Assembly: GCA_037190805.1 (NCBI GenBank) | Contig: JBBCJR010000004.1 | Coordinates: forward strand, 487,445-551,444 | Direction of reading: 5' to 3' | From: JBBCJR01 sp037190805 | GTDB taxonomy: Bacteria > Pseudomonadota > Alphaproteobacteria > Sphingomonadales > Sphingomonadaceae | DNA: 64,000 nt | Shown here: positions 17,335-26,661 of the stretch, piece after piece | Numbering within the stretch: the first letter of the stretch is position 1 | How the letters are laid out: each line of letters opens with the position of its first letter | Program-made: the position numbers and the translations under genes | The notes under the pieces: model-generated | The model's input: the letters and a program-made list of their open reading frames with translations, nothing else | Database searches by the model: none | What the model was told of the DNA's origin: nothing

Positions 17335-18348
17335 GTGGCGACGATGAACATGATCCAGGCGCTGAACAGCGCGCTCGACATCAAGCTCGGCGAGGACCCC
17401 GACACCTTGGTGTTTGGCGAGGATGTCGGCTATTTCGGCGGGGTCTTTCGCGTCACCGATGGGCTTCAGAAGAAGCACGGTCTCAAACGCTGCTTCGACA
17501 CGCCGATTTCCGAAGGCGGCATCATCGCCGCCGCGATCGGCATGGGCGCCTACGGCCTGAGGCCGATCCCCGAAATCCAGTTCGCCGACTATATCCTGCC
17601 TGCCTTCGATCAGCTTGTCTCGGAAGCCGCCCGGCTGCGCTATCGCTCCAACGGCGAGTTCTGGGCGCCGATCACGGTGCGCGCGCCCTATGGCGGCGGC
17701 ATTTTCGGCGGCCAGACGCACTCGCAGTCGCCAGAAGCGATCTTCGCCCATGTCACGGGACTGAAGACCGTGATTCCGTCGACCCCCTATGACGCCAAGG
17801 GCCTGTTGCTGGCAGCGATCGAGGATGACGATCCCGTCATCTTCCTCGAACCCAAGCGCCTGTACAACGGCCCCTTCAACGGCCGCCATGGTCAGACTCT
17901 GAAGACCTGGGCGGGCCTGCCCGAGGCGGAGGTTCCCGAAGACCATTATACGATCCCGCTCGGTACGGCAGCGGTGGTGCGCGCGGGGTCGGACGTCACC
18001 GTCCTGGCCTATGGCACGATGGTTCATGTCGCCAAAGAAGGCATCGCGGAAAGCGGCGTCGACGCCGAGCTTGTCGACCTGCGGTCGATCGTGCCGCTGG
18101 ATATCGACACGATCGTCGCCTCGGTGACGAAGACCGGGCGGTGCGTCATCCTGCACGAAGCGTCCCGCTTCGGCGGGTTCGGGGGCGAGCTTTCGGCGTT
18201 GGTGCAGGAACGCTGCTTCTGGGCGCTCAAGAGCCCGATCCAGCGTGTGGCGGGATGGGACACGCCCTATCCGCACGCCTTCGAATGGGATTATTTCCCG
18301 GGCCCGGGCCGGCTCGCGGCGGCGCTCAAGCGCGCGATGGAGGATTGA
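17335..18348 (+). CDS. bkdA2: 2-oxoisovalerate dehydrogenase E1 beta subunit
   Basis: A 337-residue transketolase-like beta subunit. Family landmarks are FGEDVGYFGGVFRVT near residue 30, FDTPISEGGI near 60, and the C-terminal domain segment VILHEASRFGGFGGEL. It pairs with BkdA1 to form the alpha2-beta2 E1 component in the cytoplasm. A GTG at 17335 gives the family-typical MATMNMIQALNSA start and lies 4 nt after the bkdA1 stop; the ATG at 17344 is an alternative. The bkdB start follows the stop immediately. Confidence 0.95.
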   Translation: MATMNMIQALNSALDIKLGEDPDTLVFGEDVGYFGGVFRVTDGLQKKHGLKRCFDTPISEGGIIAAAIGMGAYGLRPIPEIQFADYILPAFDQLVSEAARLRYRSNGEFWAPITVRAPYGGGIFGGQTHSQSPEAIFAHVTGLKTVIPSTPYDAKGLLLAAIEDDDPVIFLEPKRLYNGPFNGRHGQTLKTWAGLPEAEVPEDHYTIPLGTAAVVRAGSDVTVLAYGTMVHVAKEGIAESGVDAELVDLRSIVPLDIDTIVASVTKTGRCVILHEASRFGGFGGELSALVQERCFWALKSPIQRVAGWDTPYPHAFEWDYFPGPGRLAAALKRAMED

Positions 18349-19542
18349 ATGGGCCTCTACCAGTTCCGCCTGCCCGATATCGGAGAAGGGGTCGCCGAGG
18401 CCGAGATCACCGTCTGGCACGTCAAGGTCGGCGATCGCGTGTCGGAGGATCAGAGCCTCGTCGACGTGATGACCGACAAGGCGACCGTCGACATGACCTC
18501 CCCGGTCGACGGTGTCGTCACGGCCATCCACGGCGAGCTCGGAACGTCCGTTCCGGTCGGCTCTGTGCTGGTCGAATTGGAGGTGGAAGATAAGGCGGAG
18601 GCGGTTGCGACTCCCTCGGCGCCATCACAACCCGATACGTCCCCGCCCACCAAGGCGCCGATGCCGTCCGGCCCGGCGCCTGTCGCTGCCCCATCCACAC
18701 GCCGGCGCGCGAAGCAGGCGGGAATCGATCTCAAGGACGTACCCAGCTCCAGCCCCACGGGCCGCGTCACCTCGCACGATCTCGACACCTATCTTGAGCG
18801 GCGGCGCCCGACGTCCGTCCGGGCGGACCGCTACGCCCGGCGCGACGGCGTGACCGACACGCGCATCATCGGCCTCAGACGGAAGATCGCCGACAAGATG
18901 CAGGATGCCAAACGGCGCATTCCCCACATCAGCTACGTCGAGGAAATCGACGTCACCCAGCTCGAGGCGCTGCGCCACACCCTGAATGTGAGCCGGTCGG
19001 AGGACCAGCCCAAGCTGACGGTGCTGCCGTTCCTGATCCGGGCGCTCGTCAGGGCGCTGAACGACTTCCCGCAAGTCAATGCGCGCTACGACGACGATCA
19101 GGGTGTGCTGCACAGTTACGCGCCGGTCCATGTCGGTATCGCGACGCAGACGCCCGCCGGCCTGATGGTGCCGGTGGTGCGCCACGCCGAGGCGCGCGAC
19201 CTGTGGGATCTGGCCGCCGAGGTCGCGCGGCTCAGCGCCGCAGCACGGGATGGAACGGCGACGCGCGAGGAACTTGGCGGTTCCACCATCACAATCACCT
19301 CGCTCGGCCCGCTTGGCGGACTTGCAACAACGCCCGTCATCAATCACCCTGAGGTCGCGATCATCGGGCCCAACAAGATCGTCGACCGGCCGGTTGTAGA
19401 AGGTAATTTCGTAAGCGTTCGCAAGATGATGAATCTGAGCTCCTCCTTCGATCATCGCATCGTGGACGGGTACGACGCCGCCTTGTTCATCCACCGGCTC
19501 AAGCGACTGATCGAGTATCCCGCGCTGATCTTCATGGATTGA
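18349..19542 (+). CDS. bkdB: Branched-chain keto acid dehydrogenase E2 (lipoamide acyltransferase)
   Basis: A 397-residue E2 component. It has an N-terminal lipoyl domain (residues 1-78, lipoylated Lys44 in MTDKATVDM), an Ala/Pro-rich linker, a peripheral subunit-binding domain (RRRAKQAGIDLKDVPS, near 118-150), and a catalytic acyltransferase domain ending with SSFDHRIVDGYDAALF, where His369 and Asp373 are catalytic. It moves the branched acyl group from E1 to CoA. A single lipoyl domain is normal for this class. No lipoamide dehydrogenase (E3) gene follows in the operon, so E3 is presumably encoded elsewhere. Confidence 0.95.
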   Translation: MGLYQFRLPDIGEGVAEAEITVWHVKVGDRVSEDQSLVDVMTDKATVDMTSPVDGVVTAIHGELGTSVPVGSVLVELEVEDKAEAVATPSAPSQPDTSPPTKAPMPSGPAPVAAPSTRRRAKQAGIDLKDVPSSSPTGRVTSHDLDTYLERRRPTSVRADRYARRDGVTDTRIIGLRRKIADKMQDAKRRIPHISYVEEIDVTQLEALRHTLNVSRSEDQPKLTVLPFLIRALVRALNDFPQVNARYDDDQGVLHSYAPVHVGIATQTPAGLMVPVVRHAEARDLWDLAAEVARLSAAARDGTATREELGGSTITITSLGPLGGLATTPVINHPEVAIIGPNKIVDRPVVEGNFVSVRKMMNLSSSFDHRIVDGYDAALFIHRLKRLIEYPALIFMD

Positions 19543-19559
19543 ACCGGAGCAGCACGAAT

Positions 19560-20666
19560 ATGCCTTCTACTTTCACGATCGAACCCACGACGACACCGAC
19601 GGCGGAGGCCGATCGCACGGCCCTGCTCAAGGATCCGGTGTTCGGCCGCGTGTTCACCGATCATATGGCAACAGCGACCTGGACCGACGGGCGCGGATGG
19701 CACAGCGCCAAAGTGGCCGCCCGCCGGCCCTTCGTGCTCGACCCGGCCTGCGCGGTCCTGCACTACGCGCAGGAAATTTTCGAAGGCCTCAAGGCCTATC
19801 GCGCCGACGACGGCGGCATCACCCTGTTCCGGCCCGATCAGAATGCGCAGCGCATGAACCAGTCGGCGCGGCGCATGGCGATGCCTGAAATCCCCGAGGA
19901 GCTGTTCCTCGAGGCGGTCGAAACACTGATCGGGGTCGACGCCGCCTGGGTGCCCGTCGGCGCGGGCAGCCTTTACCTGCGTCCGTTCATGTTCGCCTCG
20001 GAAGCGTTCCTGGGGGTGAAGCCCGCCAGCGAGTTCATCTTCTGCGTCATCGCGTCACCCGTCGGCAACTATTTCAAGAACGGCACCAAGGCCGTGTCGC
20101 TTTGGGTTTCCGACCATCTCAACCGCGCCGGACCGGGCGGCACCGGCGCCGCCAAGTGCGGCGGCAACTATGCCGCCAGCCTGATGGCGCAGGCCGAAGC
20201 CTACCGGCAGGGCTGCGACCAGGTCGTCTTCCTCGACGCGGTCGAGCATCGCTGGATCGACGAGCTGGGCGGGATGAACCTGTTCTTCGTGTTCGACGAC
20301 GGCCGCGTCGTCACGCCGCCGCTGACCGGGACGATCCTGCCCGGCATCACCCGCGCCTCGATCCTCGAGCTGCTGGGGCGCCGGGGCATCGACGTGCGCG
20401 AGGAACGCTATGCGATCGACCAGTGGCAGGCCGACGCCCAGAGCGGCCGGCTGCGCGAGGCGTTCGCGTGCGGCACCGCCGCCGTCGTCACGCCGGTCGG
20501 ACGCGTGGAGAGCGAGGCCGGCGGCTGGACCATCGGCAATGGCGAGGGCGGCCTTCTGACCGAGGAGATCAAGGCGGAGCTGATCGGCATCCAGCATGGC
20601 CGGATCGACGGCCCCGCAGGCTGGGTGCGGCGGATACCATCGGACGGGACAAGAATAGGAGACTAG
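19560..20666 (+). CDS. ilvE: Branched-chain amino acid aminotransferase
   Basis: A 368-residue class IV PLP-dependent aminotransferase of the larger BCAT type. The PLP-binding lysine sits in TGAAKCGGNYAASLMAQ (Lys199), and the family segments HYAQEIFEGLKAY and LYLRPFMFASE are present. It interconverts leucine, isoleucine and valine with their 2-oxo acids, using 2-oxoglutarate. Placed directly after the E1-E2 genes, it would feed keto acids into the dehydrogenase, so a catabolic role is likely. An in-frame TTG at 19539 overlaps the bkdB stop; the ATG at 19560 with an upstream GGAGC is preferred. Confidence 0.92.
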   Translation: MPSTFTIEPTTTPTAEADRTALLKDPVFGRVFTDHMATATWTDGRGWHSAKVAARRPFVLDPACAVLHYAQEIFEGLKAYRADDGGITLFRPDQNAQRMNQSARRMAMPEIPEELFLEAVETLIGVDAAWVPVGAGSLYLRPFMFASEAFLGVKPASEFIFCVIASPVGNYFKNGTKAVSLWVSDHLNRAGPGGTGAAKCGGNYAASLMAQAEAYRQGCDQVVFLDAVEHRWIDELGGMNLFFVFDDGRVVTPPLTGTILPGITRASILELLGRRGIDVREERYAIDQWQADAQSGRLREAFACGTAAVVTPVGRVESEAGGWTIGNGEGGLLTEEIKAELIGIQHGRIDGPAGWVRRIPSDGTRIGD

Positions 20667-21839
20667 ATGCAAACCGAACTGGACTTCTTCCTCGGCGAGG
20701 TCGCGGACTCGGTCCGCGACACCACACGCCGCTTCGCGACCGACCGTATCGCGCCGATTGCGGCGAAGATCGACGCCGAGGACCGTTTTCCAGGGGAATT
20801 GTGGCCTGAAATGGGGGCCCTCGGCCTGCATGGCATAACGGTAGCGGAGGACTATGGCGGTCTCGGCCTAGGCTATCTTGAGCATGTGGTCGCCTGCGAG
20901 GAGATCAGCCGGGCGTCGGCCTCGGTCGGCTTGTCCTACGGCGCCCATTCCAACCTTTGCGTCAACCAGATCCACCGCTGGGCATCACCGGAGCAGAAGG
21001 CAAAATACCTCCCCAGGCTGGTGTCAGGCGAGCATGTCGGCAGCCTCGCCATGTCGGAGGCGAATGCCGGCTCCGACGTCGTTTCGATGAAGCTGCGCGC
21101 CGACAAGGTCGATGGCGGATACAGGCTGAACGGCACCAAGTTCTGGATCACCAACGCCACCTATGCCGACGTGCTGGTCGTCTATGCGAAGACCTCACCC
21201 GACGCCGGCTCGAGGGGCATCACCGCGTTCCTGATCGAGAAGGGGTTCGCGGGCTTCTCGATCGGGCAGAAGATCGACAAGCTGGGCATGCGCGGGTCGC
21301 CAACCGCCGAGCTGGTGTTCGACGACTGCTTCGTACCCGACGAGCAGGTCATGGGACCACTCGACGGCGGCGTCAAAGTGCTGATGTCCGGCCTCGACTA
21401 TGAGCGCGTGGTGCTGTCAGGCATCCAGCTGGGGCTGATGCAGGCCTGCCTCGACGTTGTCCTGCCCTATGTCCGCGAGCGCAAGCAGTTCGGCCAGGCG
21501 ATCGGCACCTTCCAGTTGATGCAGGCCAAGGTCGCCGACATGGCCGTCGCGCTGAATTCGGCCCGCGCCTACTCCTATGCGGTCGCGCGCGCCTGCGATG
21601 CCGGCCGCACGACCCGGCACGACGCGGCGGGCGCGATCCTGCTGGCCTCCGAGAACGCCGTGCGCGTGGCGAACGAGGCGGTGCAGGCGCTCGGCGGCGC
21701 GGGCTATACGAAGGATTGGCCGGTCGAACGCTATCTGCGCGACGCCAAGCTGCTCGACATCGGCGCCGGCACGAACGAGGTGCGGCGGATGCTGATCGGC
21801 CGGGAGCTGGTCGGTCAGGACGCGCCCGGCGCGCGATGA
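20667..21839 (+). CDS. liuA: Isovaleryl-CoA dehydrogenase
   Basis: A 390-residue FAD-dependent acyl-CoA dehydrogenase. The signatures SLAMSEANAGSDV and QALGGAGYTKDWPVERYLRD are clear. The general base lies in SGLDYERVVLSG (Glu246), the position characteristic of isovaleryl-CoA dehydrogenase rather than of straight-chain enzymes. It oxidises isovaleryl-CoA to 3-methylcrotonyl-CoA in leucine breakdown and passes electrons to ETF. It begins directly after the aminotransferase stop and ends with an ATGA overlap to the carboxylase beta gene, which supports the leucine-pathway assignment. Confidence 0.94.
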   Translation: MQTELDFFLGEVADSVRDTTRRFATDRIAPIAAKIDAEDRFPGELWPEMGALGLHGITVAEDYGGLGLGYLEHVVACEEISRASASVGLSYGAHSNLCVNQIHRWASPEQKAKYLPRLVSGEHVGSLAMSEANAGSDVVSMKLRADKVDGGYRLNGTKFWITNATYADVLVVYAKTSPDAGSRGITAFLIEKGFAGFSIGQKIDKLGMRGSPTAELVFDDCFVPDEQVMGPLDGGVKVLMSGLDYERVVLSGIQLGLMQACLDVVLPYVRERKQFGQAIGTFQLMQAKVADMAVALNSARAYSYAVARACDAGRTTRHDAAGAILLASENAVRVANEAVQALGGAGYTKDWPVERYLRDAKLLDIGAGTNEVRRMLIGRELVGQDAPGAR

Positions 21840-23431
21840 CCAGGCTGTCCACCCTGGTCGATCCGGCGTCGGAGGCGTTCGCCCGTAACGCCGCGCATAA
21901 TCGCGTGCTGGCGGACGAACTGCGCGCCAAGGCGGCGATGGCCGCGCTCGGCGGCGGCGAACGGCATCGGGAACGGCATGTCGCGCGCGGCAAGCTGCTG
22001 CCGCGCGATCGCGTCTCCCGCCTGCTCGACCCCGGCTCGCCCTTGCTGGAGGTCGGGCAGCTGGCGGCGAACGGGATGTACGACGACAGCGCGCCGGGCG
22101 CGGGCATGATCACCGGTATCGGCCGCGTCAGTGGCCGGGACTGCATGATCGTCGCGAACGACCCCACGGTGAAGGGCGGCGCCTATTTTCCGATGACGGT
22201 AAAGAAGCACCTGCGCGCTCAGGAGATCGCGCGGGAGAACCATCTGCCCTGCATCTACCTGGTCGATTCCGGCGGCGCCAACCTGCCGCATCAGGCCGAG
22301 GTGTTTCCCGACCGTGATCATTTCGGCCGCATCTTCTTCAACCAGGCGCAGATGTCGGCCGCCGGCATTCCGCAGATCGCCTGCGTCATGGGCAGCTGCA
22401 CCGCAGGCGGCGCCTATGTCCCGGCGATGTCCGACGAGACGGTGATCGTCCGCAATCAGGGCACGATCTTTCTGGCAGGGCCGCCGCTGGTGAAGGCGGC
22501 GACCGGCGAGGTGATTTCTGCCGAAGCCCTGGGCGGCGCCGAGGTGCATGGCCGGAAGTCCGGCGTCGTTGACCATGTCGCCGAAAATGATGAGCACGCC
22601 CTGCTCATCGTCCGTGACATCGCCGCGACGTTCAACCGACCCGTCGCGATCGATATCGACGTTCGCGAGCCGCGCCCGCCCCGTTTCGATGCGCAGGAGC
22701 TGTACGGCATCGTTCCGGCCGACATCCGCGCGCCCTATGACGTGCACGAGGTCATCGCGCGCCTCGTCGACGGCTCGGAACTTCATGAGTTCAAGCCCCT
22801 CTACGGCACAACGCTGGTCTGCGGTTTCGCGCGCCTGTGGGGAATGCCGGTGGCGATCCTCGCCAACAACGGCGTGCTGTTTTCCGAGGCGGCGCTCAAG
22901 GGAGCGCACTTCATCGAGCTTGCCTGCCAGCGCCGCGTGCCGCTGCTGTTCCTCCAGAACATCTCGGGCTTCATGGTCGGCGGCAAATATGAAGCCGAAG
23001 GCATTGCCAAGCATGGCGCCAAACTGGTTACGGCAGTGGCCACCGCCAGCGTTCCGAAGATCACGGTCCTGATCGGCGGCAGCTTCGGTGCCGGCAATTA
23101 CGGCATGTGCGGACGCGCCTATGGTCCCCGTTTCCTGTTCACCTGGCCCAATGCGCGGATCAGCGTGATGGGCGGCGAACAGGCGGCCAGCGTGCTCGCC
23201 ACCGTGCATCGCGACGCCGAGAGTTGGACGCCGGAGCAGGCGGAAGCCTTCAAGGCGCCCATCCGGCAAAAATATGAGGATGAGGGCAATCCCTATTACG
23301 CCACCGCGCGCCTGTGGGACGACGGGGTGATCGACCCGGCCCAGACGCGCGACGTCCTTGGCCTCGCCCTCGCGGCCACGCTGAACGCCCCGATCCCCCA
23401 GCGGGCGCAGTTCGGCGTGTTCCGGATGTGA
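21836..23431 (+). CDS. liuB: Methylcrotonyl-CoA carboxylase beta (carboxyltransferase) subunit
   Basis: A 531-residue carboxyltransferase. It has the acyl-CoA-binding segments GGAYFPMTVKKHLRAQEIA and IYLVDSGGANLPHQAEVFPD, and late segments GGSFGAGNYGMCGRAYGPRF and WPNARISVMGGEQAA, which are characteristic of MccB/LiuB. It transfers carboxyl from biotin to 3-methylcrotonyl-CoA, giving 3-methylglutaconyl-CoA. The ATG at 21836 overlaps the liuA stop. The alpha subunit follows after 31 nt without an enoyl-CoA hydratase between them, unlike the usual liuABCD order. Confidence 0.94.
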   Translation: MTRLSTLVDPASEAFARNAAHNRVLADELRAKAAMAALGGGERHRERHVARGKLLPRDRVSRLLDPGSPLLEVGQLAANGMYDDSAPGAGMITGIGRVSGRDCMIVANDPTVKGGAYFPMTVKKHLRAQEIARENHLPCIYLVDSGGANLPHQAEVFPDRDHFGRIFFNQAQMSAAGIPQIACVMGSCTAGGAYVPAMSDETVIVRNQGTIFLAGPPLVKAATGEVISAEALGGAEVHGRKSGVVDHVAENDEHALLIVRDIAATFNRPVAIDIDVREPRPPRFDAQELYGIVPADIRAPYDVHEVIARLVDGSELHEFKPLYGTTLVCGFARLWGMPVAILANNGVLFSEAALKGAHFIELACQRRVPLLFLQNISGFMVGGKYEAEGIAKHGAKLVTAVATASVPKITVLIGGSFGAGNYGMCGRAYGPRFLFTWPNARISVMGGEQAASVLATVHRDAESWTPEQAEAFKAPIRQKYEDEGNPYYATARLWDDGVIDPAQTRDVLGLALAATLNAPIPQRAQFGVFRM

Positions 23432-23462
23432 GCGGACCGTTTACCATGAAGGGGACCGGCGC

Positions 23463-25319
23463 GTGATCGAAAGCCTTCTGATCGCCAATCGCGGCGAGAT
23501 CGCCCGGCGGATCATCCGTACCGCCCGCAGGATGGGCGTGCGGACGATCGCCGTCCATTCCGATGTCGACGCTGCCATGCCGTTCGTCCGCGAGGCCAAC
23601 GAGGCGGTGTGCATCGGTCCCGCCCCCGCGCGCGACAGCTATCTGATGCAGGACCGGGTGATCGAGGCTGCGAGGGCGACCGGGGCCGAAGCGATTCATC
23701 CAGGTTACGGCTTTCTGTCCGAAAACGCAGCGTTCGCCAAAGCGGTGACAGGCGCGGGCCTGCTGTGGGTGGGACCGCCGGCGACAGCCATCCGGGCCAT
23801 GGGCCTCAAGGATGCCGCCAAGGCACGGATGATCGCCGCCGGTGTGCCCGTCACCCCCGGCTATCTGGGCAACGACCAGTCCCCCGAGCGTCTCCGCAAG
23901 GAGGCCGACGCGATCGGCTATCCGATCCTGATCAAGGCCGTCGCGGGTGGCGGCGGCAAGGGGATGCGGCGCGTCGACGAACCCGCCGCCTTCGCGGACG
24001 CCCTCGCCAGCTGCCAGCGCGAAGCGGCCGCATCGTTCGGCGACGACCGCGTCCTGCTTGAGAAATATATCCTTTCGCCGCGCCACATCGAGGTTCAGAT
24101 TTTTGGCGACAGCCTCGGCAACGTCGTCCACCTGTTCGAGCGGGATTGCTCGCTCCAGCGCCGTCACCAGAAGGTGATCGAGGAAGCCCCGGCACCCGGC
24201 ATGGATAAGGAGACGCGCGAGGCGGTGTGCGCCGCCGCCGTCAGGGCCGCCAAGGCGATCGACTATGTCGGCGCCGGCACCATCGAGTTCATCGCCGATG
24301 CCTCCCATGGCCTCAGCGCCGATCGCATCTGGTTCATGGAAATGAATACCCGGCTGCAGGTCGAGCATCCGGTGACGGAAGCGATCACCGGCGAGGATCT
24401 GGTCGAATGGCAACTTCGCGTCGCGTCCGGCGAGCCCTTGCCCAAGACGCAGGAGCAGCTGGCGATCAGCGGCTGGGCGATGGAAGCGCGGCTCTATGCC
24501 GAGAATCCGGCGACCGGCTTCCTGCCCTCGATCGGACGGCTCGACCATCTGACCTTTCCCGACCAGGTCCGCGTCGACAGCGGCGTCGAGCAGGGAGACG
24601 AGGTCACTCCCTATTACGACCCGATGATCGCCAAGCTGATCGCCACGGGCCGCACGCGCGCCGAGGCGGCCCGCAAGCTCGCGGACGCGGCGGGACAGGT
24701 CCGGATTTGGCCTGTGCGTACCAACGCCGCCTTTCTGGCGAGGGCGGCGGCGCATCCCGACTTCATAGCCGGACGGATCGACACGGGCTTCATCGAGCGG
24801 CACGCCGATGCTCTCGTTCCACCCGCGGAGCCATCGGCACGCATTCTCCAGGCCGCCGCGAGGGCGATCCTGCCGCCCCGCGGACACGGCCCCTGGAGCG
24901 ACCTGACCGGCTTTCGCCTGAATGCACCGTCGTCCTCCCTGGTCGAGGTCGAAGTGGGCGCTAACCGCTATCTGGTCGCATTGTCGGCGGCCGCCCCGCA
25001 GGCCACGGTCGAAGGCGATATCCTGTTTCTGGACGGGGAGGCCTGGCCCTTTGGTCCCCGCCGCGCCGATCATGTCGCAGGCGCGGGCGCGGGGGGCGAC
25101 GGTATGATCCTGGCGCCCATGCCGGGGTCCGTGATCGCTGTACTGGCCGAGGCGGGACAGCGGGTCGGCAAGGGCCAACGACTGGTGGTGATCGAGGCGA
25201 TGAAGATGGAACAGGCGCTGGTCGCTCCCTTCGATGGAACGCTCGCCGAGTTGAAGGCGACCGTCGGCGACCAGGTGAGCGAAGGCACCCTGCTCGCGCG
25301 GATCGAGGGAGAGGATTGA
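23463..25319 (+). CDS. liuD: Methylcrotonyl-CoA carboxylase alpha (biotin) subunit
   Basis: A 618-residue biotin-dependent subunit starting with GTG. It contains a biotin carboxylase domain (IANRGEIARRIIRTARRMG at the N-terminus, ATP-grasp GGGGKGMR near residue 165, and MEMNTRLQVEHPVTE near 295) and a C-terminal biotin carboxyl carrier domain with EAMKMEQ, where Lys581 is biotinylated. It supplies activated carboxyl to the beta subunit. The slightly short length for a MccA (usually 650-680) leaves a compact BT linker domain, and all catalytic segments are present. The stop overlaps the next start as ATGA-type TGATG. Confidence 0.95.
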   Translation: MIESLLIANRGEIARRIIRTARRMGVRTIAVHSDVDAAMPFVREANEAVCIGPAPARDSYLMQDRVIEAARATGAEAIHPGYGFLSENAAFAKAVTGAGLLWVGPPATAIRAMGLKDAAKARMIAAGVPVTPGYLGNDQSPERLRKEADAIGYPILIKAVAGGGGKGMRRVDEPAAFADALASCQREAAASFGDDRVLLEKYILSPRHIEVQIFGDSLGNVVHLFERDCSLQRRHQKVIEEAPAPGMDKETREAVCAAAVRAAKAIDYVGAGTIEFIADASHGLSADRIWFMEMNTRLQVEHPVTEAITGEDLVEWQLRVASGEPLPKTQEQLAISGWAMEARLYAENPATGFLPSIGRLDHLTFPDQVRVDSGVEQGDEVTPYYDPMIAKLIATGRTRAEAARKLADAAGQVRIWPVRTNAAFLARAAAHPDFIAGRIDTGFIERHADALVPPAEPSARILQAAARAILPPRGHGPWSDLTGFRLNAPSSSLVEVEVGANRYLVALSAAAPQATVEGDILFLDGEAWPFGPRRADHVAGAGAGGDGMILAPMPGSVIAVLAEAGQRVGKGQRLVVIEAMKMEQALVAPFDGTLAELKATVGDQVSEGTLLARIEGED

Positions 25320-25771
25320 TGGCCGGGCGCTATTTCGACCAATGGCGGATCGGCGATCGCATCGCCCATGACATCCGCCGCACCGTTACCGAAACCGACA
25401 ATCTGCTCTTTTCGGTCATGACCCACAATCCGCAGCCGCTGCACATCGACGCCGAGGCCGCCCGGCAATCCGAATTCGGCCAGATCGTGGTCAACGGCAC
25501 CTTTTCCTTCGCGCTGATGGTCGGGCTCTCGGTCGCCGATACGACGCTGGGCACACTCATCGCCAATCTCGGCTATGACAAGCTGGTCATGCCCCGGCCC
25601 GTTTTCCTCGGCGACACGCTGCGTGCCTCGACCGAGGTCGTGGAACTGAAGGACAGCCGCTCTCGTCCGACCGCCGGCATCGTCACCTTCCGGCATGAGT
25701 TGCTCAACCAGGACGACGAGGTCGTCTGCCAATGCCTGCGCACCGCCCTGCTCCACCGGGCACCGCAATGA
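25319..25771 (+). CDS. MaoC-family hydratase in leucine operon
   Basis: A 150-residue single hot-dog-fold MaoC dehydratase. The catalytic Asp/His motif region reads NPQPLHIDAEAARQSEFGQI and is followed by VNGTFSFALMVGLSV, the hydratase-2 pattern. In this operon it takes the place normally held by the crotonase LiuC. It is therefore the best candidate for hydrating 3-methylglutaconyl-CoA to 3-hydroxy-3-methylglutaryl-CoA, probably the R form as in the mycobacterial leucine cluster that pairs a MaoC protein with a CitE-like lyase. That assignment is inference from family and position. It overlaps both neighbours by 1-4 nt. Confidence 0.82.
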   Translation: MAGRYFDQWRIGDRIAHDIRRTVTETDNLLFSVMTHNPQPLHIDAEAARQSEFGQIVVNGTFSFALMVGLSVADTTLGTLIANLGYDKLVMPRPVFLGDTLRASTEVVELKDSRSRPTAGIVTFRHELLNQDDEVVCQCLRTALLHRAPQ

Positions 25772-26613
25772 GGCTGCGTTCCCTGCTGTTCGTCCCCGGC
25801 GACCGGCCCGAGCGGATGGAGAAGGCGCTGGGCCTGGGCGCCGACGCGCTGATCCTCGATCTTGAGGATTCGGTCGCCCCATCGGCGAAGCACGCCGCCC
25901 GGGACGCGGTCTCCACATTCCTGCGCAGGGCGCGGCAGGGCCCACGCTCCGCCCTGCTGGTCAGGCTCAATCCCGTCGGCAGCGCGCAGATCGACGATGA
26001 CCTGGCGGCCCTTGAGGATACGCCTCCCGATGCGTGGATGCTGCCGAAATCCGAAGGCGCCGCAACCGTTCAGACGCTGGTCGACAAGATCGGTGCGACA
26101 CCCATCCTGCCCATCGCCACGGAAACGCCCGCGGCCATATTCGGTCTGGGCAGCTATCAGGCGGTTGCGGACCGGCTGCTGGGCCTAACCTGGGGAGCAG
26201 AGGATCTGCCTGCCGCGATCGGCGCCGCCAGCGCGCGCGAGGCGGATGGCCGCTACACGCCGCCCTATGAACTGGCGCGGTCGCTGACCCTGTTCGGGGC
26301 GCATGCGGCGGGAGTTGCCGCGATCGAGACGGTCTATCCGCAGTTCCGCGATCTCGACGGCCTCGCCGCTTATGCCGCCCGAGCCCGGCGGGACGGCTTC
26401 AGCGGCATGATGGCGATCCACCCCAGCCAGGTGCCGGTGATCAACGCAGCCTTCACCCCCAGCGAACAGGAACTCGCGCAGGCCCGTACGATCATGGCGG
26501 CCTTCGAGGACAATCCGGATGCCGGCGCCCTGCAACTGGATGGCAGGATGATCGACGCTCCGCACCTCAAGCAGGCTCAAAGGCTTCTCGCCCAGGCAGG
26601 TGAGAATGTGTGA
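25768..26613 (+). CDS. CitE-like beta-hydroxyacyl-CoA lyase (HpcH/HpaI family)
   Basis: A 281-residue CitE/CLYBL-type lyase. The motif LRSLLFVPGDRPERMEKAL at the N-terminus, LILDLEDSVAPSAK near residue 31, the Glu segment PIATETPAAIFG, TWGAEDLPAAIG and the late MAIHPSQVPVIN are diagnostic. Members cleave citramalyl-, malyl- or 3-hydroxy-3-methylglutaryl-CoA. It lies where LiuE (HMG-CoA lyase) would be expected and directly follows a MaoC hydratase, as in the Mycobacterium tuberculosis leucine cluster, where the CitE-like Rv2498c acts on R-HMG-CoA. I infer it performs the last step, giving acetyl-CoA and acetoacetate. The start at 25768 overlaps the MaoC stop as ATGA. Confidence 0.85.
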   Translation: MRLRSLLFVPGDRPERMEKALGLGADALILDLEDSVAPSAKHAARDAVSTFLRRARQGPRSALLVRLNPVGSAQIDDDLAALEDTPPDAWMLPKSEGAATVQTLVDKIGATPILPIATETPAAIFGLGSYQAVADRLLGLTWGAEDLPAAIGAASAREADGRYTPPYELARSLTLFGAHAAGVAAIETVYPQFRDLDGLAAYAARARRDGFSGMMAIHPSQVPVINAAFTPSEQELAQARTIMAAFEDNPDAGALQLDGRMIDAPHLKQAQRLLAQAGENV

Positions 26614-26661
26614 TAGAAACTTAAATTCGCGCCACATCTAAATGAAAAATATGTAATATAC

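Noticed and set aside
23250..25178. Minus-strand frame of 642 codons opposite liuD
   Set aside because: It is antisense to a biotin carboxylase with all its motifs, and its own composition is that of a shadow frame.
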